From the IMG/VR virus record IMGVR_UViG_3300031758_000642, positions 1 to 22,145 of that record: a stretch of DNA of 22,145 bases; one strand, written 5' to 3'. This DNA comes from a virus. The notes below the pieces were generated by a model, which saw nothing but the letters and a program-made list of their open reading frames with translations, did not search any database and had not been told where the DNA came from. A program made the translations under genes and the position numbers. Shown piece by piece: positions 1-6,013 of this stretch (its first letter is position 1; the number at the start of each line of letters is the position of its first letter).

Positions 1-2
1 AA

Positions 3-74
3 CAATCAGCACTAAACAAACTTAAAGCATTAGGTTTGAATGATGCTGAGATTAAAGCGATCATAGGAAATTAA
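3..74 (+). CDS. 3' end of a small tail-region protein (partial, paralogue of the 731-1006 gene)
   Basis: The window opens inside a gene. The frame starting at base 3 reads QSALNKLKALGLNDAEIKAIIGN and stops at 72-74. This tail closely matches the C-terminus of the 91-residue protein encoded at 731-1006 (QSALNKLSALGLTADEIKAIIG), so the phage carries at least two diverged copies, each next to a fibre gene. Such an Ala/Leu/Gly-Leu helical C-terminus ending in IIG or LLG is common in small proteins encoded next to phage tail fibres (known pattern). A role in fibre assembly is inferred. Only 23 residues are visible. Confidence 0.75.
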   Translation, partial: QSALNKLKALGLNDAEIKAIIGN

Positions 75-147
75 ACATGCTATCTTTAGATTTCATAGTT
101 AAATTTTTTGTGATACTAAATAACAACCAAGTTAAAAAAATTTAAGT

Positions 148-729
148 ATGCCACTAACAAGAATAAAATCACTAGGAATAACTGATGGTACAATCGTCAA
201 TGCTGATATTAATGCTAGTGCTGCTATAGATTCTACTAAGTTATCTGGCGTTCAAGGTAAATTTGAATCTCAATTACTTCATGTAAGAGATGAAAAGGCT
301 AGTGGAACTGCAGGTGGAACTTTTGATTCTGGAGCTTGGAGAACAAGAACATTAAATACATCTTTGACAAATGAAATTAGTGGAGCATCTTTATCTTCAA
401 ATCAAATAACTTTACCAAGTGGAACATATTTTATACAAGCAACAGCACCTTGTTTTTTTGTTAATTCTAATCAATTAAAATTAAGAAATATAACAGATAG
501 TACAGATACATTAATTGGACAATCTGGATTTTCAGATAATAATGCTCCGTCTGGTGGATATGGTGATGCTATAAGTTATGTAATAGGAAGATTCACAATA
601 TCAGCACAAAAAGTTTTTGAATTACAACACAGATCTTCTGCTTCAGCTGCAACAAATGGTTTTGGTTTATCTTCAGGTTTTTCAGTAACAGAAGTTTATG
701 CAAATGTATTAATATGGAAGGTAGCATAA
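148..729 (+). CDS. Tail-fibre protein with C1q/TNF-like C-terminal fold
   Basis: 193 residues. The N-terminus (about 1-45) has the motif ITDGTIVNADINASAAIDSTKL, which resembles the linker repeats (DGTI..A.I...AAI..SKL) that connect fibre shafts in marine phages. From about residue 43 (LLHVRDEKASGTAGG) to the end it matches in pattern a C1q-like jelly-roll tip domain seen in many marine phage tail proteins: alternating strands, a GTY(F/Y)I..AP segment around residues 90-103, and a final (V)YANVLIWK strand. It probably forms a trimeric receptor-binding or decoration fibre. It is short, so it probably attaches to another tail protein. No strong ribosome binding site is visible; the ATG at 148 lies in an A-rich leader. 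The small gene at 731 follows with one base between. Confidence 0.75.
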   Translation: MPLTRIKSLGITDGTIVNADINASAAIDSTKLSGVQGKFESQLLHVRDEKASGTAGGTFDSGAWRTRTLNTSLTNEISGASLSSNQITLPSGTYFIQATAPCFFVNSNQLKLRNITDSTDTLIGQSGFSDNNAPSGGYGDAISYVIGRFTISAQKVFELQHRSSASAATNGFGLSSGFSVTEVYANVLIWKVA

Positions 730-730
730 T

Positions 731-1006
731 ATGAAATACGCATTAATTAAAAATAACAAAATAGAATTAATATCATACGAACCTATTGAAGGATATATTG
801 AAGTAGATGATAATGTATTTGCTGATATGATTAAAAAACCAGATGGTTCTTTTAATTATTCAGATGAATTTTTAGCAGAACAAGAACAAAATAGAATTGC
901 AGAACAAAATAGAATTGAACAAAAAAAATTAAACAAACAATCTGCTTTAAATAAATTATCTGCTTTAGGTTTAACTGCAGATGAGATAAAAGCTATTATA
1001 GGATAA
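731..1006 (+). CDS. Small tail-fibre-associated protein, probable assembly chaperone
   Basis: 91 residues. The N-terminal 45 residues form a small beta-rich part (KYALIKNNKIELISYEPIEG), similar in style to small proteins encoded next to phage fibre genes. The middle is a charged helix containing a perfect 6-residue repeat (EQNRIA, EQNRIE), and the C-terminus is the helical ALNKLSALGLTADEIKAIIG tail. The ATG at 731 directly follows the upstream fibre stop, so the two are probably co-expressed. The left edge of the window carries the C-terminus of a second copy. Function as a fibre chaperone or connector is inferred from position. The downstream endonuclease ATG lies one base after the stop codon. 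Confidence 0.65.
   Translation: MKYALIKNNKIELISYEPIEGYIEVDDNVFADMIKKPDGSFNYSDEFLAEQEQNRIAEQNRIEQKKLNKQSALNKLSALGLTADEIKAIIG
883..917 (+). repeat. 17-nt tandem repeat, period 18
   Basis: AGAACAAAATAGAATTG occurs at 883-899 and again at 901-917, separated by one base. It encodes the six-residue repeat EQNRIA/EQNRIE inside the helical part of the 731-1006 protein. It is probably a recent in-frame duplication that lengthened a coiled coil. Confidence 0.9.
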
Positions 1007-1007
1007 C

Positions 1008-1676
1008 ATGGCATATATCGGCAAACAAAAAATATTTATAAATAACAAATATAAAGTTTGGCATGATAAGATAATTGCCAGAGCTAACAACAGAACATTA
1101 GAAGGATATAAAGAAGTTCACCATATCATTCCTAAAAGCTGTGGTGGTTCAAATGATAAAAATAACCTTGTAGCTTTAACAGCTAGAGAGCATTACATTA
1201 TTCACATGCTATTGCCATTCTGTGTAACTAAAAAATATAGATTTAAAATGATTAAAGGTTTTCTTTATATGAATGTAAAACCAAAAAGCACACAAAGATT
1301 TTATAAAATTAATTCAAGAATGTATCAAAAGTTTAGAATTGAATATGGTATTTTACATACAGGATTTAAACATACTGAAGAAACAAAAATGAAAATGAGA
1401 GGAAGAATACTTTCAAATGAAACTAAAGCAAAGATTAAATATGCTAGACAGTTTCAGGTTTGCTCAGATAAACAAAGAAAAAATTATAGTAAAATATATT
1501 CTAATTTAATTTGGATTAATAAAGATAACAAATCTAAAAGAATAAAAAAAGAATTAAAACAAGAATATTTGAATAATGGATATAAACTTGGTAGAGATAT
1601 GTCTTACATGACTAAAGAATTAAAAAATATATATTCACAAAAAACAAAAGCATATTGGGAAAGGAGAGTAGCATAG
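1008..1676 (+). CDS. HNH homing endonuclease (free-standing)
   Basis: 222 residues. The HNH nuclease core lies at residues 34-66: EVHHIIPKSCGG (H38, H39), NDKNNLVAL (N52/N53) and EHYIIH (H62, H66), the usual metal and catalytic positions. Two NUMOD3-like DNA-binding segments follow (TGFKHTEETKMKMRG and LSNETKAKIKYA, about 117-146). A C-terminal motif with W-INKDNKSKRIKKELKQEYL..GYKLGR (about 169-195) resembles the DNA-recognition tail of phage GIY-YIG and HNH homing enzymes. The gene sits exactly between a small tail gene and a fibre gene. Its first residues, MAYIG, copy the start of the following fibre (MSYIG), which suggests that it inserted at the fibre start. It probably cleaves fibre-gene alleles lacking it. 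The nuclease call is secure; the target is inferred. Confidence 0.9.
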   Translation: MAYIGKQKIFINNKYKVWHDKIIARANNRTLEGYKEVHHIIPKSCGGSNDKNNLVALTAREHYIIHMLLPFCVTKKYRFKMIKGFLYMNVKPKSTQRFYKINSRMYQKFRIEYGILHTGFKHTEETKMKMRGRILSNETKAKIKYARQFQVCSDKQRKNYSKIYSNLIWINKDNKSKRIKKELKQEYLNNGYKLGRDMSYMTKELKNIYSQKTKAYWERRVA

Positions 1677-3155
1677 TTGTCATATATTGGACGTACTCCC
1701 ATTGTAGGAAACTTCGTTAAGCTAGATGCAATTACTACATCTGCTACAGCTACATACAATTTAACTAATGGTGGAGTTGCTTACTATCCACAATCTGCAA
1801 ACAACTGCATCGTATCTTTAAATGGAGTTATTCAATCGCCAACTTCAGCTTATACAATATCAGGTTCAACAATAGTATTCTCAGATGCTTTAACTTCATC
1901 TGACACAATAGATTTTATTTTAGTATTAGGTGATGTTCTTTCAATAGGTACTCCTAGCGATGGTACAATAACTTCTGCTAAACTTGCTTCTGGTGTATCT
2001 GGATTAATTTCTTGGCAATCAGTTCAAACATCTGGTTTTACTGCTGTTGCTGGTAGAGGTTATCCTTGCAACACAACTTCATCTGCATTCACAGTAACAT
2101 TACCTGCATCACCTTCTGCTGGAGATACAATTATATTATTAGATTATGCAGGAACTTGGGATACAAATAATTTAACAATTAATCCTAATAGTAATAAAAT
2201 TTTGGGACAAACTTCTAATGTTGTAGCTTCTAAAGATAGAGAAGCATTAACATTAACATATATAGATTCAACACAAGGTTGGTTACCAAATTCTGGTTAT
2301 CAAGAAAGTACAAGTGGTATAGGTATTCCTTATTCAATAGATTTTTTAGTCATAGCTGGTGGAGGTTCTGGTGGTTCGATAGCGGCTGGAGGAGGAGGTG
2401 CTGGAGGATATAGAACTTCTACTCAAACAGTATCACCAGGAACAGTAATTACAGTAACAGTAGGTGATGGTGGTGCTAGTGTTTCTGGACCATCAAATAG
2501 TGGAAATTCAGGATCAAATTCTTCAATTTCAGGTTCAGGATTAACAACAATAACATCAGCTGGTGGTGGTTTAGGTGGATTTTATGATGCAGTTGGTGGT
2601 AATGGAGGTTCAGGTGGTGGTGGAGGTGGAGGTTTTTCTTCTAAAGCTGGAGGTTCTGGAAACACTCCAAGCACATCTCCAAGTCAAGGTAATAATGGTG
2701 GAACTGGATTTTATGATAATGCTACTGAGCGTGCAGCAGGCGGCGGAGGTGGTGCTAGTGCGGTTGGAGTTAATGGAGTATCCTCAGCTTCAGCAGTAGC
2801 AGGTAATGGTGGAGCTGGTACAGCTTCTTCAATAACTGGTTCTTCTGTAACTAGAGCAGGTGGTGGTGGTGGAAGTTGTAATGCACCAGGAATGACAGGT
2901 GGTTCAGGAGGAGCTGGAGGCGGTGGAGCTGGTACATCTGGTGCAAATCCAGGAACAGCAGGAACAGCAAATACTGGAGGTGGAGGGGGTGCGGCAGGTA
3001 ATGGACAATCATCTGGTGCTGGTGGTAAAGGAGTTGTTATTTTAAGTGTACCAACTGCTAGTTATTCATCAACTACAACAGGTTCTCCAACAGTTACAAC
3101 ATCAGGCAGTAATACAATTTTACAATTTAATGGTTCAGGGAGTTACACAGCATAA
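1677..3155 (+). CDS. Glycine-rich tail-fibre protein
   Basis: 492 residues, starting at TTG 1677 immediately after the endonuclease stop. The start is supported by the MSYIGRTP beginning typical of marine phage fibres and by the AAAGGAG about 15 nt upstream. Domain order: N-terminal beta domain (1-85) with LNGVIQSPTSAYTISGSTI; linker GTPSDGTITSAKLASGV (about 91-107); beta domain with TVTLPASPSAGDTIILLD (about 135-155); an SIDFLVIAGGG entry strand at about 220; then a long polyglycine lattice (about 227-450); and a C-terminal strand-rich cap. This architecture is known from cyanophage and T4-like adhesins whose glycine-rich domains bind receptors. It is probably the main receptor-binding fibre. 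The non-ATG start may reflect displacement of the original ATG by the inserted endonuclease gene. Confidence 0.8.
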   Translation: MSYIGRTPIVGNFVKLDAITTSATATYNLTNGGVAYYPQSANNCIVSLNGVIQSPTSAYTISGSTIVFSDALTSSDTIDFILVLGDVLSIGTPSDGTITSAKLASGVSGLISWQSVQTSGFTAVAGRGYPCNTTSSAFTVTLPASPSAGDTIILLDYAGTWDTNNLTINPNSNKILGQTSNVVASKDREALTLTYIDSTQGWLPNSGYQESTSGIGIPYSIDFLVIAGGGSGGSIAAGGGGAGGYRTSTQTVSPGTVITVTVGDGGASVSGPSNSGNSGSNSSISGSGLTTITSAGGGLGGFYDAVGGNGGSGGGGGGGFSSKAGGSGNTPSTSPSQGNNGGTGFYDNATERAAGGGGGASAVGVNGVSSASAVAGNGGAGTASSITGSSVTRAGGGGGSCNAPGMTGGSGGAGGGGAGTSGANPGTAGTANTGGGGGAAGNGQSSGAGGKGVVILSVPTASYSSTTTGSPTVTTSGSNTILQFNGSGSYTA

Positions 3156-3556
3156 TGGCATCATTTGCAAAAATAGGATTGAATAATAAAGTAATAGAAG
3201 TTCTTTCTGTTAATAATGAAGTATTAAAAGATTCTAATGGAATTGAAAGAGAAGATATTGGTATAGATTTCTTAACAAAATTAACTGGTTATCCAGTATG
3301 GAAACAAACATCTTATAATACTCATGGTGGAGTTCATAATAATAATGGAACACCTTTAAGAAAAAATCATGCTGGAATAGGTTATATTTATGATGAAGAA
3401 AGAGATGCTTTTATTCCTAAAAAACCATATAATAGTTGGATATTAAATGAGCAAACTTGTTTATGGGAATCTCTAATACCTTATCCACAGGATAACAATC
3501 AATATAAGTGGAACGAACAAAATCAATCTTGGGATTTAATAGAAGATAATATATAA
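3155..3556 (+). CDS. Conserved tail-region protein (MASFAKIGLN family)
   Basis: 133 residues, starting in a TAATG overlap with the fibre stop, so probably translationally coupled. The features MASFAKIGLNNKVIEV, the GIDFLTKLTG segment near residue 36, the KQTSYNTHGG stretch and the RKNHAGIGYIYDEERDAFIPKKPYNSW core are very similar to a small protein found repeatedly among cyanophage and pelagiphage structural genes (recognised pattern, name unknown). The C-terminus is rich in Trp and Asn (YKWNEQNQSWD), a WDE-type surface motif. It is probably a minor tail or fibre-associated component; the biochemical role is unknown. A perfect DnaA-box 9-mer happens to lie inside the gene at 3481-3489. Confidence 0.7.
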   Translation: MASFAKIGLNNKVIEVLSVNNEVLKDSNGIEREDIGIDFLTKLTGYPVWKQTSYNTHGGVHNNNGTPLRKNHAGIGYIYDEERDAFIPKKPYNSWILNEQTCLWESLIPYPQDNNQYKWNEQNQSWDLIEDNI

Positions 3557-3568
3557 TTTAATCAAACA

Positions 3569-4183
3569 ATGATTGAATCTAATATTAATGGGATATTCCC
3601 AACACCTATTTATATATCTAAATTAAATAGAAATCTTACAAATAAAGAATTATCATTTATTGATAAGACTAAATTAAATATTTATAAAAACGAAGGCAAC
3701 ACAACTTCTAATGATAATTACATTTTAAATCATAAATCATTTAAGGATTTAAAAACAGATTTAGATTTAAGAGTTAAAGATTATTTTAAAAAGGTTATAT
3801 CTCCAACAAATGCAATTACACCTTATATTACTCAGTCTTGGTTAAATTATACTGAAACAAATCAATATCATCATAAACACGAACATCCTAATTCATTAGT
3901 ATCAGGAGTATTCTATATTAATTGTGATGATAAATTTGATAAGATTAAATTTTTTAATGATAATTATAAAACAATTAAACCAGAAGTAAAAGATTGGAAT
4001 ATTTGGAACTCAGAATCTTGGTGGTTTCCTGTTAAGACTGGAGATGTAATACTATTTCCTTCATCTTTAACTCATATGGTAGAAACTAAACAAGGAGATA
4101 ATACTAGAATTAGTTTAGCTTTTAATGTTTTTATAAAAGGAACAGTTGGTAATAATAAAAACTTAACAGAACTTATATTATGA
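3569..4183 (+). CDS. Putative 2-oxoglutarate/Fe(II)-dependent oxygenase
   Basis: 204 residues, matching the layout of the phage 2OG-Fe(II) oxygenase group (TIGR02466-like). The N-terminus has IFPTPIYISKLN. The iron-binding cluster is HHKHEHPNS (101-109), followed by a SGVFYI strand. The distal histidine is in GDVILFPSSLTHMVE (H169), and the 2OG-contacting arginine is in RISLAFN (R180). These enzymes hydroxylate proteins or small molecules using 2-oxoglutarate and oxygen. The gene lies among fibre genes and two genes before a glycosyltransferase, so modification of fibre residues or of a host surface glycan is plausible but inferred. No clear ribosome binding site precedes the ATG. The stop overlaps the next start by ATGA. 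Confidence 0.8.
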   Translation: MIESNINGIFPTPIYISKLNRNLTNKELSFIDKTKLNIYKNEGNTTSNDNYILNHKSFKDLKTDLDLRVKDYFKKVISPTNAITPYITQSWLNYTETNQYHHKHEHPNSLVSGVFYINCDDKFDKIKFFNDNYKTIKPEVKDWNIWNSESWWFPVKTGDVILFPSSLTHMVETKQGDNTRISLAFNVFIKGTVGNNKNLTELIL

Positions 4184-4434
4184 CAGTAAGAAAATTATCT
4201 GTTGAAGCAACTATAAAACGATACACAAACGAAAATGGTTTTGCTTGGGGTATTAATACAGTAATGAAATCTTTAGTTCCTGAAGCTAGTTATGATTTAA
4301 CTTCTGCTGGTGAATTTATTATAGATAGATGGGATAGCATATATCCTCAACCTACATCACAAGAAATTAGAGATGAGTATATAAGACAGCAAACTATAGC
4401 TGAATGTATTGAATATTTTAATAATAAAAAATGA
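4180..4434 (+). CDS. Small conserved tail-region protein, XkdW-like in style
   Basis: 84 residues. The N-terminal half has KLSVEATIKRYTNENGFAWG; the C-terminal half has WDSIYPQPTSQEIRDEYIRQQ and ends in a charged helix. The YPQPTS(Q)EI..E motif is typical of small proteins encoded beside phage tail fibres. The gene overlaps its neighbours on both sides by 4 nt (ATGA), so it is embedded in a translationally coupled set with the oxygenase and the glycosyltransferase. Function is unknown. A chaperone or connector role for the fibre, or a partner for the modifying enzymes, would fit the position. Confidence 0.6.
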   Translation: MTVRKLSVEATIKRYTNENGFAWGINTVMKSLVPEASYDLTSAGEFIIDRWDSIYPQPTSQEIRDEYIRQQTIAECIEYFNNKK

Positions 4435-5213
4435 ATATATTAATAGCGATACCTTGCTATGGTGGAAATGTTTCTAACTTAACATTCCATTCCATATTAA
4501 ATACATTACGTTGGTTAAACGATCAGGGACATAATATTAGAGTTGAAACACTTCCAACCGAATCCTTAATCAATCGTGCTAGAAATAAGTTTGTAACTAA
4601 GTTCCTGGATAATAAAGAATTTAATGGTACGCATTTATTATTCATTGATGCTGACATAGGTTTCACTATTGAGAATCTAAAAAGAATAATAGACTTTAAT
4701 AAAGAAGTTGTAACCTGCACTTATCCTGTAAAAGGTTTCTATTGGCAGCAATTACTAGATCGTATCAAGAAGAATACAAACATAGATGAGAAGCAGAGAG
4801 GTGTTGAAATAGACGAACAGCTAATGCGTGATTATTTGCTTCAGTTTAATGTTAATCTATATCCTAACACAGAATTTAGAGATGGCTTTGCAAGAGTAAA
4901 AGAAAGTGCCACAGGTTTCATGATGATTAAACGTGAAGTATTTACTACAATTATGGATAAGAATCCTCAGCTTAAATACAAACCAGATCTAAGAACAGGA
5001 ATAGAAAACTCTCAGAACGCATACGATTTCTTCCCTGTTGGTATCTATAAAGAAAAAGATGGTGTTAATAGATTTTTATCTGAAGATTATTACTTTTGTA
5101 GATTAGCTGAAGAGTGTGGCTTTGAAATCTGGACTGACTTATCTACTCCTATAAATCATTTAGGATCTACAGAATACTACGGCAAATTCATAGATCAAAT
5201 AAACAGACGTTAA
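4431..5213 (+). CDS. GT-A fold glycosyltransferase
   Basis: 260 residues. It begins with a Rossmann-like strand, ILIAIPCYGG, followed by a helix with LRWLND. The nucleotide-sugar/metal motif is FIDADIGF (DAD at 73-75) after an NRARNKFV segment, the usual arrangement of phage GT-A glycosyltransferases. Further features are CTYPVKGFYW (around 97-106), ATGFMMIKREV (acceptor-side loop) and LSEDYYFCRLAEECG, a late acidic motif typical of inverting GT-A enzymes. The protein has full length with no visible truncation. It starts in an ATGA overlap with the previous gene. It may glycosylate a fibre, DNA or host surface polymer; position favours a tail or receptor role, but the substrate is unknown. 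Confidence 0.8.
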   Translation: MNILIAIPCYGGNVSNLTFHSILNTLRWLNDQGHNIRVETLPTESLINRARNKFVTKFLDNKEFNGTHLLFIDADIGFTIENLKRIIDFNKEVVTCTYPVKGFYWQQLLDRIKKNTNIDEKQRGVEIDEQLMRDYLLQFNVNLYPNTEFRDGFARVKESATGFMMIKREVFTTIMDKNPQLKYKPDLRTGIENSQNAYDFFPVGIYKEKDGVNRFLSEDYYFCRLAEECGFEIWTDLSTPINHLGSTEYYGKFIDQINRR

Positions 5214-5216
5214 GTC

Positions 5217-5244
5217 TTGTAAATATAATATCATATATTATATA
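5217..5244 (+). promoter_or_regulatory. Possible sigma-70-like promoter before the 5288 gene
   Basis: TTGTAA at 5217-5222, a 16-base spacer and TATATA at 5239-5244 lie just after the glycosyltransferase stop and about 45 bases before the next start. The stretch is very A/T-rich, so the match could be accidental. Confidence 0.35.
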
Positions 5245-5287
5245 GCTGTCATGATACCTTATAACGAACATGAACTGGAGTTTTTAA

Positions 5288-5413
5288 ATGCTTGATTACA
5301 AATCAATCAAAGAATACTGGACTAAGTTTTACGCAGATGCTTTTGAAGATGCTAAGAAGTTTTGGAAAGACTATGCTAAAGCAGTTGAAGAATTCTATAA
5401 TAAAAATAAATAA
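5288..5413 (+). CDS. 41-residue amphipathic helical protein, phasin-like in composition
   Basis: Reads MLDYKSIKEYWTKFYADAFE, then DAKKFWKDYAKAVEEFYNKNK. It is almost entirely one amphipathic helix with regularly spaced aromatic residues (Tyr, Trp, Phe) and Lys/Glu. Its composition resembles the repeat of phasin proteins, but it is much shorter than any phasin. CTGGAG about 10 bases before the ATG serves as ribosome binding site. It is probably a soluble surface-active or oligomerising peptide of unknown function, placed at the border between the tail and lysis modules and read from its own possible promoter. Confidence 0.55.
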   Translation: MLDYKSIKEYWTKFYADAFEDAKKFWKDYAKAVEEFYNKNK

Positions 5414-5429
5414 ATAATAGTTACAAAAC

Positions 5430-5463
5430 AATAAGTTATAAAAAATAATTTTATTTACTTATT
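5430..5463 (+). other. Long A/T-only imperfect hairpin between two small genes
   Basis: AATAAGT (5430-5436) pairs with ACTTATT (5457-5463), and inside it ATAAAA (5438-5443) pairs with TTTTAT (5449-5454) around a five-base loop. The 13 pairs are nearly all A/T, so it is weak as a transcription terminator. It could be an easily melted or cruciform element, or a weak mRNA-stabilising 3' end. Confidence 0.45.
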
Positions 5464-5512
5464 ATTCAATTAACCTTATCTCGCACCTGCCAAACCAACT
5501 ATAGGAGTTAGC

Positions 5513-5668
5513 ATGGCAAAGAAACAAAAATCAGCAGAAGATATAATCTATCAGATTAAAGATCTGCTTGACGATCTAGAACTTAAGATCAACCCAGAAG
5601 ATAATTGGGATGATGAAGATGAGAACGAAGATCTTGATATAGATACTGACGAAGACGAAGAAGAGTAA
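5513..5668 (+). CDS. 51-residue highly acidic protein
   Basis: MAKKQKSAEDIIYQ starts a short helix (IIYQIKDLLDDLELKI, residues 11-26). From residue 29 the protein is almost only Asp and Glu (PEDNWDDEDENEDLDIDTDE and a final EEE). Ribosome binding site AGGAG lies 8 bases before the ATG at 5513. The acid tail could mimic DNA or bind a basic partner; the micro-gene array downstream encodes several strongly basic proteins, so pairing is imaginable but not shown. It ends 10 bases before a clear terminator. No family recognised. Confidence 0.6.
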   Translation: MAKKQKSAEDIIYQIKDLLDDLELKINPEDNWDDEDENEDLDIDTDEDEEE

Positions 5669-5678
5669 TCTATAGGAT

Positions 5679-5706
5679 AAGGGTGGTAGAAATACCACCT
5701 TTATTT
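5679..5706 (+). terminator. Rho-independent terminator with GAAA tetraloop
   Basis: GGTGGTA (5682-5688), loop GAAA (5689-5692), TACCACC (5693-5699), with the stem extended by G-T and A-T pairs, then TTTATTT. The position directly after the acidic-protein gene fits the end of the tail/fibre transcript. Confidence 0.85.
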
Positions 5707-5729
5707 AAATATCCCCATACAATTCACAA

Positions 5730-5757
5730 TTGACTTTTTATCCACAACCACTATAGG
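5730..5757 (+). promoter_or_regulatory. Promoter-like site with a perfect DnaA box between -35 and -10
   Basis: TTGACT (5730-5735) and TATAGG (5752-5757, spacer 16) form a promoter-like pair in front of the gene at 5764. The 9-mer TTATCCACA at 5738-5746 matches the bacterial DnaA-box consensus exactly and sits in the spacer. Transcription would begin at or next to the ATG, so leaderless expression, or a start slightly upstream, would need testing. Confidence 0.4.
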
Positions 5758-5763
5758 TGGTGT

Positions 5764-5991
5764 ATGAAAAGAAAGAAAACAGCTATATCTGCTACAGCTA
5801 TAAGATTATCTTCTTATGAGAAGTATTCAAAAGAAAGAATGGATACAATCATTAAGAGATTAGATGATCTCACAGTTGAAGTTAAAGATTTAAGAACTGA
5901 TGTGAGCATGGGTAAAGGTGTCATAGCATTTCTAGTAGTCATTGGTAGCATAGCAGGTTCAGTAATAGGTTTCTTTCAATTCAAAAACTAA
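5764..5991 (+). CDS. Small coiled-coil/single-membrane-helix protein, XhlA-like
   Basis: 75 residues. The N-terminus is basic. Residues 20-50 form a heptad coiled coil (KERMDTIIKRLDDLTVEVKD), and one membrane helix follows at about 53-71 (GVIAFLVVIGSIAGSVIGFF) with a short KN end. This coil-then-membrane order matches XhlA-type holin-associated proteins and similar proteins of marine podoviruses. The gene is the first of the lysis-area genes, after a terminator. It is probably an accessory holin or inner-membrane anchor; a role in lysis is inferred from topology and neighbours. AGGTGG before the ATG may act as ribosome binding site. Confidence 0.65.
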   Translation: MKRKKTAISATAIRLSSYEKYSKERMDTIIKRLDDLTVEVKDLRTDVSMGKGVIAFLVVIGSIAGSVIGFFQFKN

Positions 5992-6013
5992 AACAACACA
6001 GGGTTACATTGTA

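Noticed and set aside
77-145. 22-codon open frame beginning MLSLDFIVKFF between the left partial gene and the first fibre gene
   Set aside because: No ribosome binding site, very low complexity, and no sign of conservation; likely chance in A/T-rich DNA.
3481-3489. DnaA box inside the 3155-3556 gene as an origin
   Set aside because: A single 9-mer inside a conserved coding sequence encoding YPQD; without a cluster it is not enough for an origin.
5499-5757. T7-type promoters from the three CTATAGG copies
   Set aside because: The upstream recognition part does not match between copies, no phage RNA polymerase is visible, and two copies coincide with ribosome binding sites.
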